Both the position numbers and the translations under genes were made by a program. The notes under the pieces are model-generated. The model had not been told where the DNA came from, ran no database searches, and saw nothing but the letters and a program-made list of their open reading frames with translations. Positions 45,482 through 55,491 of a stretch of 64,000 nt of DNA are shown piece after piece. The DNA comes from Pelagimonas sp. (GTDB lineage Bacteria; Pseudomonadota; Alphaproteobacteria; Rhodobacterales; Rhodobacteraceae). The stretch's first letter is position 1. Every line of letters starts with the position of its first letter. The stretch covers positions 62,001 through 126,000 of the forward strand of contig JAOARQ010000002.1 in the NCBI GenBank assembly GCA_025210455.1, read 5' to 3'.

Positions 45482-48454
45482 ATGAACGATCAGAGCCCCA
45501 ACGACCTCTTCCATGCTTCCAGCTTTATGCAGGGACATAACGCAGAGTATCTTGAACAGATGTACGCCCGTTATGCCTCTGATCCCAATGCAGTGGATCA
45601 GGCATGGCAGGAATTCTTTCAGCAGCTTGGTGATGCTGAACTGGATGTCAAAGCCGAGGCGCAGGGCCCCAGCTGGGCGCGTGGCGACTGGCCCCCTGCC
45701 CCCAATGACGATCTGACCGGCGCGCTGACCGGAGAATACCCGATGCCTCTGGTCCCTGCCGAAGCCAAAGGCGCAGGCAAGAAGATCAAGGAAAAGGCCG
45801 CTGAAAAAGGCGTCGAAGTGTCTGACGCCCAGATCCAGCGGGCAGTTCTCGACAGTATTCGCGCCCTGATGATCATCCGCGCCTATCGTATCCGTGGCCA
45901 TCTGGCCGCTGATCTTGATCCGCTGGGCCTGCGCGACACTTCAAACCACCCAGAGCTGGATCCGAAATCCTACGGCTTTACCGATGCCGATATGGATCGC
46001 CCGATCTTCATCGACAATGTTCTGGGCCTTCAGATCGCCTCTATGCGTCAGATCGTCGAGATCGTGAAACGCACCTATTGCGGCACTTTCGCGCTGCAAT
46101 ACATGCATATTTCCGACCCCGAACAATCCGCCTGGCTGAAAGAGCGCATCGAAGGCTATGGCAAGGAAATCGCCTTTACCCGCGAAGGCCGCAAGGCGAT
46201 CCTGAACAAGCTGGTGGAAGCCGAAGGTTTTGAAAAGTTCCTGCATGTCAAATACATGGGCACCAAACGCTTTGGTCTGGACGGTGGTGAGGCGCTGATC
46301 CCGGCGATGGAACAGATCATCAAACGCGGTGGTGCGCTGGGTGTAAAAGACATCGTTGTCGGCATGCCGCACCGTGGTCGTCTGAACATCCTCGCCAATG
46401 TGATGGCCAAACCCTACAAGGCGATTTTCAACGAATTCCAGGGTGGGTCCTTCAAGCCAGAAGATGTAGATGGCTCGGGCGATGTGAAGTATCACCTCGG
46501 GGCCTCGTCAGACCGCAGTTTTGATGGCAATTCCGTTCATTTGTCACTGACCGCAAACCCATCGCACCTTGAGGCGGTAAACCCGGTTGTGCTGGGTAAG
46601 GTGCGCGCCAAGCAGGACCAACTGGGCGACAAGAGCCGCCGTTCGGTCATGCCGATTCTGCTGCACGGTGATGCGGCCTTTGCTGGTCAGGGTGTTGTGG
46701 CGGAGTGCTTTGCCCTTTCAGGTCTGCGCGGCCACAAAACCGGTGGCACTATCCACATCGTTGTGAACAACCAGATCGGGTTCACCACAGCGCCGCACTT
46801 CTCGCGCTCGTCGCCTTATCCCACCGATAACGCGCTGGTGGTTGAAGCGCCGATCTTCCACGTGAACGGCGACGACCCTGAGGCCGTTGTTCATGCTGCC
46901 AAGGTCGCGACCGAGTTCCGCCAGAAGTTCGGCAAAGACGTGGTGCTGGATCTGTTCTGCTACCGCCGCTTTGGTCACAACGAGGGCGATGAGCCCATGT
47001 TCACCAACCCGGTGATGTACAAGACCATCAAAGGCAAAAAGACCACCCTGTCGCTGTACACGGATCGTCTGGTCAAAGATGGCCTGATCCCGGAAGGTGA
47101 AATCGAAGACATGAAGGCCGCCTTCCAGGCGCACCTGAATGAAGAATTCGAAGCCGGCAAGGTCTATAAGCCCAACAAAGCCGATTGGCTGGATGGCCGT
47201 TGGAGCCATATGGACAAGACCAAGAAGGATGATTACCAGCGCGGCACCACGGCGATCAAAGAAGAGACCGCCAAGGAAGTCGGCGCAGCGCTGGCGCGCA
47301 TTCCCGATGGGTTCCCGCTGCATAAAACCGTCGCGCGTTTCATGGAAAACCGTGGCAAAATGTTCGAAACCGGCAAGGGCATCGACTGGGCCACCGCCGA
47401 AGCCATGGCCTTTGGCTCGCTTCAGGTGGAAGGTTATCCCGTGCGCCTGTCGGGTCAGGACTGTACCCGCGGCACATTTTCGCAGCGTCACTCGGGTCTG
47501 ATCAACCAGAACACCGAGGAACGCTATTACCCGCTCAACAACATCCGCGAAGGTCAGGCCCAATACGAAGTGATTGACTCGGCCCTGTCGGAATATGCGG
47601 TTCTGGGCTTTGAATATGGCTATTCGCTGGCAGAGCCGAACGCTCTGACCCTGTGGGAAGCGCAGTTCGGCGATTTCGCCAATGGCGCGCAGATCATGTT
47701 TGATCAGTTCATTTCTTCGGGCGAAAGCAAGTGGCTGCGCATGTCCGGTCTGGTCTGCCTGATGCCGCATGGCTTTGAAGGCCAGGGGCCGGAGCACTCT
47801 TCAGCGCGTCTGGAACGCTTCTTGCAGCTGTGCGGTCAGGACAACTGGATCGTGGCAAACTGCTCGACCCCGGCGAACTACTTCCACATTCTGCGCCGTC
47901 AGATCCACCGGTCTTTCCGCAAACCGCTGATGCTGGTGACACCAAAATCGCTGCTGCGTCACAAGCTCTGCGTGTCGGACCTGAGCGGTTTCACCGAGGG
48001 CTCCAGCTTCCACCGCGTGTTGTGGGATGACGCCCAGCAGGGCCATTCCGATACGCAGCTGCAACCAGATGACAAGATCAAGCGCGTCGTCATGTGTTCG
48101 GGCAAGGTCTATTACGATCTGCTGGAAGAGCGTGATCGCCGGGGCCTTGATGATGTCTATCTGCTGCGCATCGAACAGTTCTATCCGTTCCCGGCCATTT
48201 CGCTGGTGAAAGAGCTTGAGCGGTTCAAAGGTGCCGAAATGGTCTGGTGCCAGGAAGAGCCCAAAAACCAGGGCGCCTGGACCTTTATCGAACCCAACAT
48301 CGAATGGGTTCTGGGCCGCATCAAAGCAACCCACGCACGTCCACGTTATGTGGGCCGCGCCACATCGGCTTCGCCTGCCACAGGTCTGGCCAGCCAACAC
48401 AAAGCACAGCAAGAGGCCCTCGTGAACGAGGCCCTGACCATCGAAGGGAAATAA
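45482..48454 (+). CDS. sucA: 2-Oxoglutarate dehydrogenase E1 component
   Basis: Thiamine-diphosphate enzyme that decarboxylates 2-oxoglutarate and passes the succinyl group to the E2 lipoyl domain. At 990 residues it is normal in length. The N-terminal E2-docking helix is [22 protein letters not shown]. Catalytic elements include [14 protein letters not shown], the ThDP-binding [13 protein letters not shown] with NNQIGFTT, and the C-terminal transketolase domain ([32 protein letters not shown]). ATG 45482 follows AAAGGAACG; upstream in-frame extension is not conserved. It needs thiamine, for which an uptake system is encoded in the same window. Confidence 0.97.
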   Translation: MNDQSPNDLFHASSFMQGHNAEYLEQMYARYASDPNAVDQAWQEFFQQLGDAELDVKAEAQGPSWARGDWPPAPNDDLTGALTGEYPMPLVPAEAKGAGKKIKEKAAEKGVEVSDAQIQRAVLDSIRALMIIRAYRIRGHLAADLDPLGLRDTSNHPELDPKSYGFTDADMDRPIFIDNVLGLQIASMRQIVEIVKRTYCGTFALQYMHISDPEQSAWLKERIEGYGKEIAFTREGRKAILNKLVEAEGFEKFLHVKYMGTKRFGLDGGEALIPAMEQIIKRGGALGVKDIVVGMPHRGRLNILANVMAKPYKAIFNEFQGGSFKPEDVDGSGDVKYHLGASSDRSFDGNSVHLSLTANPSHLEAVNPVVLGKVRAKQDQLGDKSRRSVMPILLHGDAAFAGQGVVAECFALSGLRGHKTGGTIHIVVNNQIGFTTAPHFSRSSPYPTDNALVVEAPIFHVNGDDPEAVVHAAKVATEFRQKFGKDVVLDLFCYRRFGHNEGDEPMFTNPVMYKTIKGKKTTLSLYTDRLVKDGLIPEGEIEDMKAAFQAHLNEEFEAGKVYKPNKADWLDGRWSHMDKTKKDDYQRGTTAIKEETAKEVGAALARIPDGFPLHKTVARFMENRGKMFETGKGIDWATAEAMAFGSLQVEGYPVRLSGQDCTRGTFSQRHSGLINQNTEERYYPLNNIREGQAQYEVIDSALSEYAVLGFEYGYSLAEPNALTLWEAQFGDFANGAQIMFDQFISSGESKWLRMSGLVCLMPHGFEGQGPEHSSARLERFLQLCGQDNWIVANCSTPANYFHILRRQIHRSFRKPLMLVTPKSLLRHKLCVSDLSGFTEGSSFHRVLWDDAQQGHSDTQLQPDDKIKRVVMCSGKVYYDLLEERDRRGLDDVYLLRIEQFYPFPAISLVKELERFKGAEMVWCQEEPKNQGAWTFIEPNIEWVLGRIKATHARPRYVGRATSASPATGLASQHKAQQEALVNEALTIEGK

Positions 48455-48458
48455 GAAC

Positions 48459-49946
48459 ATGACCGAAGTGCGTGTCCCCACTCTGGGTGAATCCGTTTCT
48501 GAGGCCACCGTTGCCACCTGGTTCAAGAAACCCGGTGACAGCGTGGCCGTCGACGAGATGCTCTGCGAACTGGAAACCGACAAGGTCACTGTCGAAGTGC
48601 CATCGCCGGTTGCAGGCACATTGGCAGATATCGTTGCAAACGAAGGCGATACTGTCGGTGTTGATGCACTGCTGGCCAATATCACCGAAGGCGCTGCTGC
48701 CGCAGCCTCTGCCCCGGCAGCCGCAGCCCCGGCAGCAGATGCAGCAGCCGCATCGACGGATGTGATGGTGCCCACCTTGGGTGAATCAGTCTCTGAGGCG
48801 ACTGTATCGACCTGGTTCAAAAAGGTTGGCGATACCGTTGCGCAGGATGAAATGCTTTGCGAGCTGGAAACCGATAAGGTTTCGGTCGAAGTGCCCTCGC
48901 CCGCGGCGGGTGTGCTGACTGAAATCGTTGCAGCCGAAGGCGCAACCGTTGAAGCCAACGCAAAACTGGCGGTCATCGCTGGTGGCGCAGGTGCAGCCGC
49001 TGCGCCAGCGAGCGCAGCTCCGGCACCAGCAGCCGCTGCTGCGCCCGCTGGCAATGACATCAAAGATGGTCCGGCAGCGGAAAAAGCCATGGCCGAAGCG
49101 GGTATTTCCCGTGATGCTGTGACTGGCACTGGCCGCGATGGCCGCGCAACCAAGGCCGATGTGGCTGCAGCCGTTGCCGCTGCCTCGGCTGCGCCCTCCC
49201 CTGCCCCTGCTGCTGCACCGCGCGCACCGGTTCCCCCTGACGACGCTGCCCGCGAAGAGCGCGTGAAAATGACCCGCCTGCGTCAGACAATCGCCAAGCG
49301 TCTGAAAGACAGTCAGAACACCGCAGCGATGCTGACCACCTACAATGAGGTCGACATGACCGAGGTGATGGCGCTGCGCAAACAGTACAAAGACCAGTTC
49401 GAGAAGAAGCACGGCGTGCGTCTGGGCTTTATGTCCTTCTTCACCAAGGCCTGCTGCCACGCGCTGAAAGAAGTGCCTGAGGTAAACGCCGAAATCGACG
49501 GCACCGACATCGTGTACAAGAACTTTGTCCACATGGGTGTGGCCGCCGGTACACCGACCGGTCTGGTGGTTCCTGTGATCCGCGATGCGGACAGCATGTC
49601 ATTTGCTGCGATCGAAAAGGCGATCTCGGAAAAGGGCAAGCGCGCCCGTGATGGTAAACTGTCCATGGCAGAAATGCAGGGCGGCACCTTCACCATCTCG
49701 AACGGGGGTGTCTATGGCTCGCTGATGTCATCGCCAATCCTGAACCCACCGCAGTCCGGTATCCTGGGCATGCACAAGATCCAGGATCGTCCGATGGTCA
49801 TCAACGGCGAAATCAAGATCCGCCCAATGATGTATCTGGCCCTGTCTTACGATCACCGCATCGTTGACGGCAAAGGCGCTGTGACCTTCCTTGTGCGCGT
49901 CAAAGAGGCGCTGGAAGATCCGCGCCGCCTGTTGATGGATCTGTAA
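48459..49946 (+). CDS. sucB: 2-Oxoglutarate dehydrogenase E2 (dihydrolipoyl succinyltransferase), two lipoyl domains
   Basis: Core acyltransferase of the oxoglutarate dehydrogenase complex, 495 residues. Two lipoyl domains follow each other (about 1-75 and 103-180), each with the lipoylated Lys in ELETDKV(T/S)VEVPSP. Ala/Pro-rich linkers separate them, and an E1/E3-binding domain follows (about 205-240, [24 protein letters not shown]). The catalytic domain (about 265-495) ends [15 protein letters not shown] with His and Asp. Most E2o proteins have one lipoyl domain; two are known in Rhodobacteraceae. It starts 4 bp after sucA. Confidence 0.96.
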   Translation: MTEVRVPTLGESVSEATVATWFKKPGDSVAVDEMLCELETDKVTVEVPSPVAGTLADIVANEGDTVGVDALLANITEGAAAAASAPAAAAPAADAAAASTDVMVPTLGESVSEATVSTWFKKVGDTVAQDEMLCELETDKVSVEVPSPAAGVLTEIVAAEGATVEANAKLAVIAGGAGAAAAPASAAPAPAAAAAPAGNDIKDGPAAEKAMAEAGISRDAVTGTGRDGRATKADVAAAVAAASAAPSPAPAAAPRAPVPPDDAAREERVKMTRLRQTIAKRLKDSQNTAAMLTTYNEVDMTEVMALRKQYKDQFEKKHGVRLGFMSFFTKACCHALKEVPEVNAEIDGTDIVYKNFVHMGVAAGTPTGLVVPVIRDADSMSFAAIEKAISEKGKRARDGKLSMAEMQGGTFTISNGGVYGSLMSSPILNPPQSGILGMHKIQDRPMVINGEIKIRPMMYLALSYDHRIVDGKGAVTFLVRVKEALEDPRRLLMDL

Positions 49947-50000
49947 GATCGCTAAATCCGGGGTGCGCAGGATTTGCGCATCCCGTCCAGGGACAGTGAC

Positions 50001-50447
50001 ATGCGCGGTTACGAACAAGACACTCTTACAAGAGTTCAAACATGGGGTTCGTGGACGATCCTTTGGATCACTCGGATCATCTTGGGTTTGATCTGCTTCG
50101 CCGCTGCTTTCACCATATTGAGTGAAATATCCACCCTCAGAGCAATCAGCTTTGCATCGCGAAAACTCGTACTTGCTACAGCGATTTTCTTGTTCGTTTT
50201 GATCGCAGTCGACGCGCTGCGCCGTCAGGCAGCATGGTCACTCTGGCCGGTTCTGTTAGTGGCTGCTCTCACCCTACCCAATCTTATTCTCGCTTTATGG
50301 GCTTCCTCCATAAACCCGTCATCTGCTTTGGCGAGTGCCGCACTCTATGAACAAGAGGCCAGCATGGTGTTGATCACTCTGATTGGCGTTGTCCTCACGC
50401 CTTCTGCGCTCATCTTATACCTTCGCAAAATGAGGGCGCTGGTATGA
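50001..50447 (+). CDS. Hypothetical four-helix membrane protein between sucB and lpdA
   Basis: A 148-residue protein with four hydrophobic helices (about 18-40, 54-74, 80-105 and 122-142) and no recognised family. ATG 50001 follows AGGGACAG. Its last 4 bp overlap the MAPEG gene (ATGA), so the pair is translated together. Base use looks AT-richer than the flanking dehydrogenase genes. Function unknown; its position means it is made together with the oxoglutarate dehydrogenase complex. Confidence 0.65.
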   Translation: MRGYEQDTLTRVQTWGSWTILWITRIILGLICFAAAFTILSEISTLRAISFASRKLVLATAIFLFVLIAVDALRRQAAWSLWPVLLVAALTLPNLILALWASSINPSSALASAALYEQEASMVLITLIGVVLTPSALILYLRKMRALV

Positions 50448-50833
50448 CGCCAGAACTGACTATTCTTGTGCTCGCCACCTTGTTGTGGAGCCTGCAATTC
50501 CTGCTCTATCTGGCGGTCGGACACGGCAAGATGGATCTTTCGCATGCCATGGGGCCTCGGGATACACCGCTGGAAAAACCCGATGTCTGTGGCCGCCTGC
50601 ACAGGGCCTTGGCCAACCACACCGAGGGGCTCGTTCTATTCGCCATCGCCGCGCTGGTTGTCACATATGCCGATAAGGGCAGCGGCATCACAGCCGCCTT
50701 CTCGGCGCTCTATCTCATCGCGCGTGTGCTTTATGTGCCAGCTTATGCCTTTGGCTGGACACCCTGGCGCACAATCATCTGGATGGTCGGATTTCTGGCC
50801 ACAAACTTTCTGCTCGTCTGGGCACTGATCTGA
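50444..50833 (+). CDS. MAPEG family membrane protein
   Basis: Four-helix inner-membrane protein of 129 residues in the MAPEG family (membrane-associated proteins in eicosanoid and glutathione metabolism). The signature is the central RLHRALANHTEGLVLFAIAALVV with the Arg and Asn-x-x-Glu, and LYLIARVLYVPAYAFG in the third and fourth helices. Bacterial members are mostly uncharacterised and some bind glutathione. It lies inside the suc cluster, 55 bp before lpdA. A role in glutathione-linked detoxification is family knowledge, not shown here. Confidence 0.88.
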   Translation: MTPELTILVLATLLWSLQFLLYLAVGHGKMDLSHAMGPRDTPLEKPDVCGRLHRALANHTEGLVLFAIAALVVTYADKGSGITAAFSALYLIARVLYVPAYAFGWTPWRTIIWMVGFLATNFLLVWALI

Positions 50834-50888
50834 ACACATATGCGCATGGCACGAAACCGCCATGCACCGAAAACCATAGGAGACTGAC

Positions 50889-52277
50889 ATGGCATCTTAC
50901 GACGTGATCGTCATTGGCGCAGGCCCCGGCGGCTATGTGGCCGCCATCCGCTGCGCCCAGCTGGGCCTGAAAACCGCCTGTGTGGAAGGGCGCGAAACTC
51001 TGGGTGGCACCTGCCTGAATGTGGGCTGTATCCCGTCCAAGGCGCTGCTGCACGCGTCGCACCAGCTGCATGAAGCCGAACATAATTTCGCCAAGATGGG
51101 CCTGAAGGGCAAATCGCCTTCTGTCGACTGGGACCAGATGAAGGCCTATAAGGACGACGTCATTGGCCAGAACACCAAAGGCATCGAATTCCTGTTCAAA
51201 AAGAACAAGATCGACTGGCTGAAAGGCTGGGGCTCTATCCCTGCTGCCGGTCAGGTCGAAGTGGGTGACGAGATTCACGAAGCCAAAAACATCATCATTG
51301 CCTCGGGCTCTGAGCCATCGACCCTGCCGGGTGTTGAGATTGACGAAGAGATCGTTGTCAGCTCGACCGGTGCTCTGGCACTGAAAAAGATCCCCAAAAA
51401 GCTGGCCGTGATCGGTGCGGGCGTGATCGGCCTTGAACTGGGCTCGGTCTATGCGCGTCTTGGCTCTGAGGTCGAAGTCATCGAATTCCTTGATGTCATC
51501 ACCCCCGGCATGGATGGCGAAGTGCAGAAGAACTTCCAGAAGCTGCTGAAAAAGCAGGGGCTTAAGTTCACCATGGGGGCTGCGGTTCAAAAGGTTGAAA
51601 CCACCAAGACCAAAGCGAAACTGACCTATAAGCTGCGCAAGGATGACAGCGAAAACACGATTGATGCGGATGTTGTTTTGGTCGCCACAGGTCGTCGCCC
51701 CTATGTCGATGGCCTGGGCCTTGAGGCGCTGGGTGTCGAGATGACTGAACGCGGTCAGATCAAAACCGACAGCCAGTGGCGCACCAATATCCCCGGTGTC
51801 TTTGCCATCGGTGACGCCATCGAAGGCCCAATGCTGGCCCACAAAGCCGAAGACGAAGGCATGGCCGCAGCCGAGGTGATCGCTGGCAAACATGGCCATG
51901 TGAATTATGATGTGATCCCGGGCGTGATCTATACCGCCCCCGAGGTGGCCTCGGTTGGTCTGACTGAAGAGGCAGCCAAGGCATCGGGCCGCAACATCAA
52001 GGTTGGCAAGTTCTCCTTCATGGGCAATGGCCGCGCCAAGGCAGTGTTCCAAGGCGACGGTTTCGTGAAAATCATCGCTGACAAAGACACTGATCGCGTG
52101 CTGGGTGCCCATATCATTGGCCCGGCGGCAGGTGATCTGATCCATGAAATCTGCGTTGCGATGGAATTCGGGGCCTCTGCCGAAGACATCGCCCTGACCT
52201 GCCACGCCCACCCCACTTTCTCTGAAGCGGTCCGCGAAGCGGCACTGGCCTGTGGTAGCGGCGCAATCCATATGTAA
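50889..52277 (+). CDS. lpdA: Dihydrolipoyl dehydrogenase (E3)
   Basis: FAD-dependent disulfide oxidoreductase that reoxidises dihydrolipoyl groups and makes NADH, serving the oxoglutarate dehydrogenase complex encoded upstream. The 462-residue protein has the FAD loop [17 protein letters not shown], the redox disulfide [13 protein letters not shown], the NAD loop [19 protein letters not shown] and the C-terminal catalytic [24 protein letters not shown] precedes ATG 50889. A 9-bp hairpin marks the end of the cluster. Confidence 0.97.
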   Translation: MASYDVIVIGAGPGGYVAAIRCAQLGLKTACVEGRETLGGTCLNVGCIPSKALLHASHQLHEAEHNFAKMGLKGKSPSVDWDQMKAYKDDVIGQNTKGIEFLFKKNKIDWLKGWGSIPAAGQVEVGDEIHEAKNIIIASGSEPSTLPGVEIDEEIVVSSTGALALKKIPKKLAVIGAGVIGLELGSVYARLGSEVEVIEFLDVITPGMDGEVQKNFQKLLKKQGLKFTMGAAVQKVETTKTKAKLTYKLRKDDSENTIDADVVLVATGRRPYVDGLGLEALGVEMTERGQIKTDSQWRTNIPGVFAIGDAIEGPMLAHKAEDEGMAAAEVIAGKHGHVNYDVIPGVIYTAPEVASVGLTEEAAKASGRNIKVGKFSFMGNGRAKAVFQGDGFVKIIADKDTDRVLGAHIIGPAAGDLIHEICVAMEFGASAEDIALTCHAHPTFSEAVREAALACGSGAIHM

Positions 52278-52285
52278 AGACTTTT

Positions 52286-52307
52286 GGGGGCCGCAGTGGC
52301 GGCCCCC
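52286..52307 (+). terminator. Hairpin ending the suc-lpd cluster
   Basis: GGGGGCCGC (52286-52294), loop AGTG, GCGGCCCCC (52299-52307), 8 bp past the lpdA stop, followed by TCTACTT. Very stable stem but a poor T-run. Confidence 0.7.
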
Positions 52308-52353
52308 TCTACTTCCCTATTTCGCCAAACTTATGCCGCATCACCCGTTTAAC

Positions 52354-52373
52354 TTGTGATCACTCACAAGGAG
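52354..52373 (+). promoter_or_regulatory. Palindrome TTGTGA-N4-TCACAA overlapping the protease ribosome binding site
   Basis: TTGTGATCACTCACAA (52354-52369) runs into AAGGAG (52368-52373), the ribosome binding site of the protease gene. Its first ten bases TTGTGATCAC also occur at the first suc-operon palindrome (42561-42570), so the same regulator may act at both ends of the cluster. Confidence 0.5.
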
Positions 52374-52379
52374 TGACCC

Positions 52380-53219
52380 ATGCGGCTGTTTCAAACCAAT
52401 CTGTTTTTCGCCTTTGTTGCGGCCTGTCTGCTGGCCCTTCCCGCCTCTGCGCAAATGACTGAAAAGCTGAACCAACGCGGCAAATTGCTGGGTTGGGAAG
52501 CGGTTGGCAAACTGGAAGTGCCCGGCGGCTTTTGCACCGGCGCTCTGATATCGCGGGATACAGTTCTGACAGCGGCCCATTGTGTTTTCGATCCGCAAGG
52601 CCAGCTTTATCCAGCGGGTGAAATGCGGTTCCGTCCCGGATATTACGATGGGATGGCGCTTGAAACACGGCGCGTGGATCATCTGGTCGCGCATGCTAAC
52701 TATCATCATCGGTCGGATGGGCTGATTGGCGCGCAAAGCATACCTTTTGATCTGGCGCTGTTGAAACTGGATGCGCCAATCTATGCCAATGGGGTAAACC
52801 CGTTCCGGCTGCAAGAACGCCCCGAACCGGGGCAAAAGGTGACACTGGTGTCCTATGGTCGCGGCAGATCCGAAGCCTTGACCCGCGAAGCTGACTGCCA
52901 GATAAAAGAACGCTACCGCGATGGGATCATTTCATTTTCCTGCGATGCGACCTTTGGCTCTTCAGGGGCACCGGTCTTTGTCCGCGAAGATGGGCGCATG
53001 CGCATTCTATCGGTGGTCTCTGCGGTCGGGAAATCCCGCAATGGCGCGCAGGAAACCTATGGAATGGTACTGCCCGCGCGGATCGCCGAACTAAAAGCAG
53101 CACTGATTAAAACAGCACCAGGCCTGCCTATCAACAGCTGCAGCAAAAGCGTGCGCGTCAAGCGCAACAGTTCCGAACGCGGAACCAGCGCCCGTTTTGT
53201 TCGGGCACCGGGTTCCTGA
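52380..53219 (+). CDS. Exported trypsin-like (V8/glutamyl-endopeptidase-type) serine protease
   Basis: Secreted chymotrypsin-fold protease of 279 residues. The signal peptide is MRLFQTNLFFAFVAACLLALPASA. The catalytic His is in LTAAHCVFD (about 64), the Asp in PFDLALLKLD (about 125), and the Ser in ATFGSSGAPVF (about 200), where GxSGAP replaces the animal-type GDSGGP as in bacterial V8-like enzymes. Cysteines at GGFCTGALI and AAHC pair as in the family. A basic C-terminal tail (CSKSVRVKRNSSERG) lies beyond the domain. AAGGAG precedes ATG 52380 and overlaps a palindrome. Natural substrate unknown. Confidence 0.88.
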   Translation: MRLFQTNLFFAFVAACLLALPASAQMTEKLNQRGKLLGWEAVGKLEVPGGFCTGALISRDTVLTAAHCVFDPQGQLYPAGEMRFRPGYYDGMALETRRVDHLVAHANYHHRSDGLIGAQSIPFDLALLKLDAPIYANGVNPFRLQERPEPGQKVTLVSYGRGRSEALTREADCQIKERYRDGIISFSCDATFGSSGAPVFVREDGRMRILSVVSAVGKSRNGAQETYGMVLPARIAELKAALIKTAPGLPINSCSKSVRVKRNSSERGTSARFVRAPGS

Positions 53220-53263
53220 GCAACGGGATCCTAAGCGATGACGCCCAATCGGGCGGAAAAGCG

Positions 53264-53866
53264 TCACCACATACGCGGCAGCGCGTTCTTCTCATAATCG
53301 CGGTCATAGTCAGAGCCGCCATATTCCCCATCCGTCATTTCCGCCATAATCGCCCCAACGGTGGGCACCGTGTCTTTGTCATCACGCGCCCAAAGCCCCG
53401 AACGCATCAGCGCCTTTGCACATTGGGTAAAGACCTCATGCAGTTCGATCACCAGAACCGTCGCGGGTAGAATAGATTTATGGGCAAAGCTTTCGCGCAG
53501 CGCCTGATCATCGGTCAGCCAGGCCTTGCCGTTAACCCGCACTGTCGTCTTCGACCCCGGCACCATAAACAGAAGTGCCACCCAGCCATCCGCCACGATA
53601 TCCCGCAGCGCATCAATCCGGTTGTTGCCCCGCCAATCCGGCATCAACAGCGTCTTGGAATCATGCACTCTGACAACCGGCCCATCGTCCCCACGCGGCG
53701 TACCGCGCACCCCTTCAGGTCCGACTGTGCTGAGAATACAAAACCGCGATCCTTCGATCCACGCCCGATACAGCGGTGTCAGGTGGTCGGCCACCTTGGA
53801 CAGAGATGCCGGCATCGGCTCGCCGTATAGCTGTGCCAGATCGTCTTGTTTCTCAATTCTGCGCAT
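53264..53866 (-). CDS. Pyridoxamine 5'-phosphate oxidase-fold (split-barrel) flavin-binding protein
   Basis: A 200-residue protein of the MSMEG_1061-like pyridoxamine-phosphate-oxidase-related family. RFCILSTVGPEGVRGTPRGDDGP, then DWRGNNRIDALRDIVADGWVALLFMVPG and TTVRVNGKAWLTDD form the split beta-barrel that binds FMN or a deazaflavin. It is not PdxH itself. The C-terminal ALMRSGLW is also typical. Start ATG 53866 overlaps the end of plsC by 14 bp; a longer start at 53911 lies deeper inside plsC and is less likely. Likely a flavin-linked oxidoreductase with unknown substrate. Confidence 0.85.
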   Translation of the reverse strand: MRRIEKQDDLAQLYGEPMPASLSKVADHLTPLYRAWIEGSRFCILSTVGPEGVRGTPRGDDGPVVRVHDSKTLLMPDWRGNNRIDALRDIVADGWVALLFMVPGSKTTVRVNGKAWLTDDQALRESFAHKSILPATVLVIELHEVFTQCAKALMRSGLWARDDKDTVPTVGAIMAEMTDGEYGGSDYDRDYEKNALPRMW

Positions 53867-54575
53867 GAAATCCCGCCTCTTCCAACAGCTTATCCGACGC
53901 CGTTTCGACATCGGTTTCCAATCGTTTGATGAATTCGTCTTTCGTCAGCCCCGGCTCGATCACCGGCAGAAACTCAACCACGGCTGTGCCGGGGGTGCGC
54001 ATAATGCCTTTGCGCGGCCAGAAAACACCCACATTGGTCGCCGCCGGGCAGCAGGTCTGCCCCAGTTGTTCATACAGAACCGCTGGCCCGATCTTATAGG
54101 GAACCTTAGCGCCGGGGGCCACGCGCGTGCCCTGCGCATAGATGATCAGCTGGCCGGGATGCCCCGTGCCATTGGCCACATCTTCTTTCATCTTGGTGAT
54201 CGCTTTGCCGCGTTTGCCGCGATCCACGGGGATACAGCCAATGCGCAGCCCGTATTGCCCAAGGATCGGCGCCCACATCAATTCGCGTTTCATGATGAAC
54301 TTGCCCGCATCAATCACGTTGAAGATCATGATAATATCCAGAAATGACTGATGCTTAGAGGCAATCAGCACCTCGCCTTGCGGGATGGGGCCACGCACTT
54401 CGCATTTGATGCCAACCATCCAGCCTGCTGTCCAGACCACCCAGCGGCAATAGGCTTTGCAGGCGGCGCGTGCGCCTTTGGAACTGAACAGCGCCCATGG
54501 GAAATAGGCAATCCCCATCAGCAACATCATCACATACATCTGGATCACAAAGATCAGCGAGCGCAGCCATTGCAT
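53853..54575 (-). CDS. plsC: 1-Acyl-sn-glycerol-3-phosphate acyltransferase
   Basis: Inner-membrane acyltransferase making phosphatidic acid from lysophosphatidic acid. The 240-residue protein has an N-terminal membrane helix (LIFVIQMYVMMLLMGIAYFPWALF) and the catalytic HxxxxD motif in SKHQSFLDIIMIF. It also has the glycerophosphate-binding GCIPVDRGKRGKA, the third motif YAQGTRVAPG and PAATNVGVFW. It begins 1 bp after the ftsX stop, making an ftsE-ftsX-plsC-PPOX transcript. Confidence 0.95.
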   Translation of the reverse strand: MQWLRSLIFVIQMYVMMLLMGIAYFPWALFSSKGARAACKAYCRWVVWTAGWMVGIKCEVRGPIPQGEVLIASKHQSFLDIIMIFNVIDAGKFIMKRELMWAPILGQYGLRIGCIPVDRGKRGKAITKMKEDVANGTGHPGQLIIYAQGTRVAPGAKVPYKIGPAVLYEQLGQTCCPAATNVGVFWPRKGIMRTPGTAVVEFLPVIEPGLTKDEFIKRLETDVETASDKLLEEAGFHAQN

Positions 54576-54576
54576 G

Positions 54577-55491
54577 TCAGCTCAATCCTCCTAAAACGCG
54601 CCGCGCTGCGGCCTGTGTCGCGACAAAAGCCACCAAGGCGGCCAGCACTGGCACCACCAAAGGCACCAGCCAATGCAGCCCCTGAAATCTGAGACTGGTC
54701 AGAATACTGTCGATCTCGCCAGAGGCGGGCAGCGCCACAATCGCCAGCACCCCCAAAAGGGTGCCAATACAGGCCCCGGTCAGGGTGCGACGGGTGAAGC
54801 GGCGCACAAAGGCCCCGGCAATATAGCCATCCGTGGCCCCCACCAGTCTGAGCACGGCAATCACCTGCGCATTGGCGGCCAGAGCGGCATTGGCAGCCAA
54901 AGTCACCATCGCCCCTGTGGCAGCCGCAATCAGCCCCATCACGATCCAGCCCAACAGGCGCAGACGATCCGCGGCGGCGATTAGCGGGCGGCGCCATCGG
55001 GTGTGTTCATCCAGCACAGCCCCCGGCACCTCGGCCTGCAGACGCAGACGCAGCCCCGCGCTGTCATAGCCCGGCGTGGCCTCGATAATGCGGATCAACT
55101 GCGGCACGGGCAGGCTTTCAATCGGCAGATCAGGGCCAAACCAGGGCTCCAGCAAAGCCTTTTGTTCATCGGCGCTAAGCGCTTCGGCGCGGGCAATGCC
55201 CGGCGTCTGTTGTAAAACCCGCAGCGCGGCGGCGGTTTGCCCTGCCATCTGATCGGCCGGTGCAGAGATGCGCATGGTCGATTCCCGCGCCAGTTCCTGC
55301 CCCCAGTTCGCAGCCAGACGACCAGCTGCCAGCGACAGCGCCATGGCGAAAATACACAAAAAGGCCATGGCTGCAGCAGTGAACACAGTCAGCCTTGCGG
55401 TAAATCCGGTGGGCGGTACCACACGATCCGCCCCTGCATCCCGGTGAAACAGCGCAGACACCCCCGCGAACATGCCCGGTCCCCGCGCCAT
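54577..55491 (-). CDS. ftsX: Cell division ABC-transporter permease FtsX
   Basis: Membrane partner of FtsE; together they activate peptidoglycan hydrolases at the division site. The 304-residue protein has a first helix (FTAAAMAFLCIFAMALSLAA), a periplasmic loop of about 100 residues, and three C-terminal helices (about 175-200, 230-255 and 275-300). VLRLVGATDGYIAGAFVRRFTRRTLTGA is the typical FtsX cytoplasmic loop. ATG 55491 overlaps the ftsE stop by one base; a GTG one codon upstream is equally possible. Confidence 0.93.
   Translation of the reverse strand: MARGPGMFAGVSALFHRDAGADRVVPPTGFTARLTVFTAAAMAFLCIFAMALSLAAGRLAANWGQELARESTMRISAPADQMAGQTAAALRVLQQTPGIARAEALSADEQKALLEPWFGPDLPIESLPVPQLIRIIEATPGYDSAGLRLRLQAEVPGAVLDEHTRWRRPLIAAADRLRLLGWIVMGLIAAATGAMVTLAANAALAANAQVIAVLRLVGATDGYIAGAFVRRFTRRTLTGACIGTLLGVLAIVALPASGEIDSILTSLRFQGLHWLVPLVVPVLAALVAFVATQAAARRVLGGLS

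Noticed and set aside
47801-49153. Minus-strand 450-codon open frame opposite sucA and sucB
   Set aside because: Low-complexity Ala/Ser sequence produced by the reverse complement of the Ala/Pro linkers of sucB.
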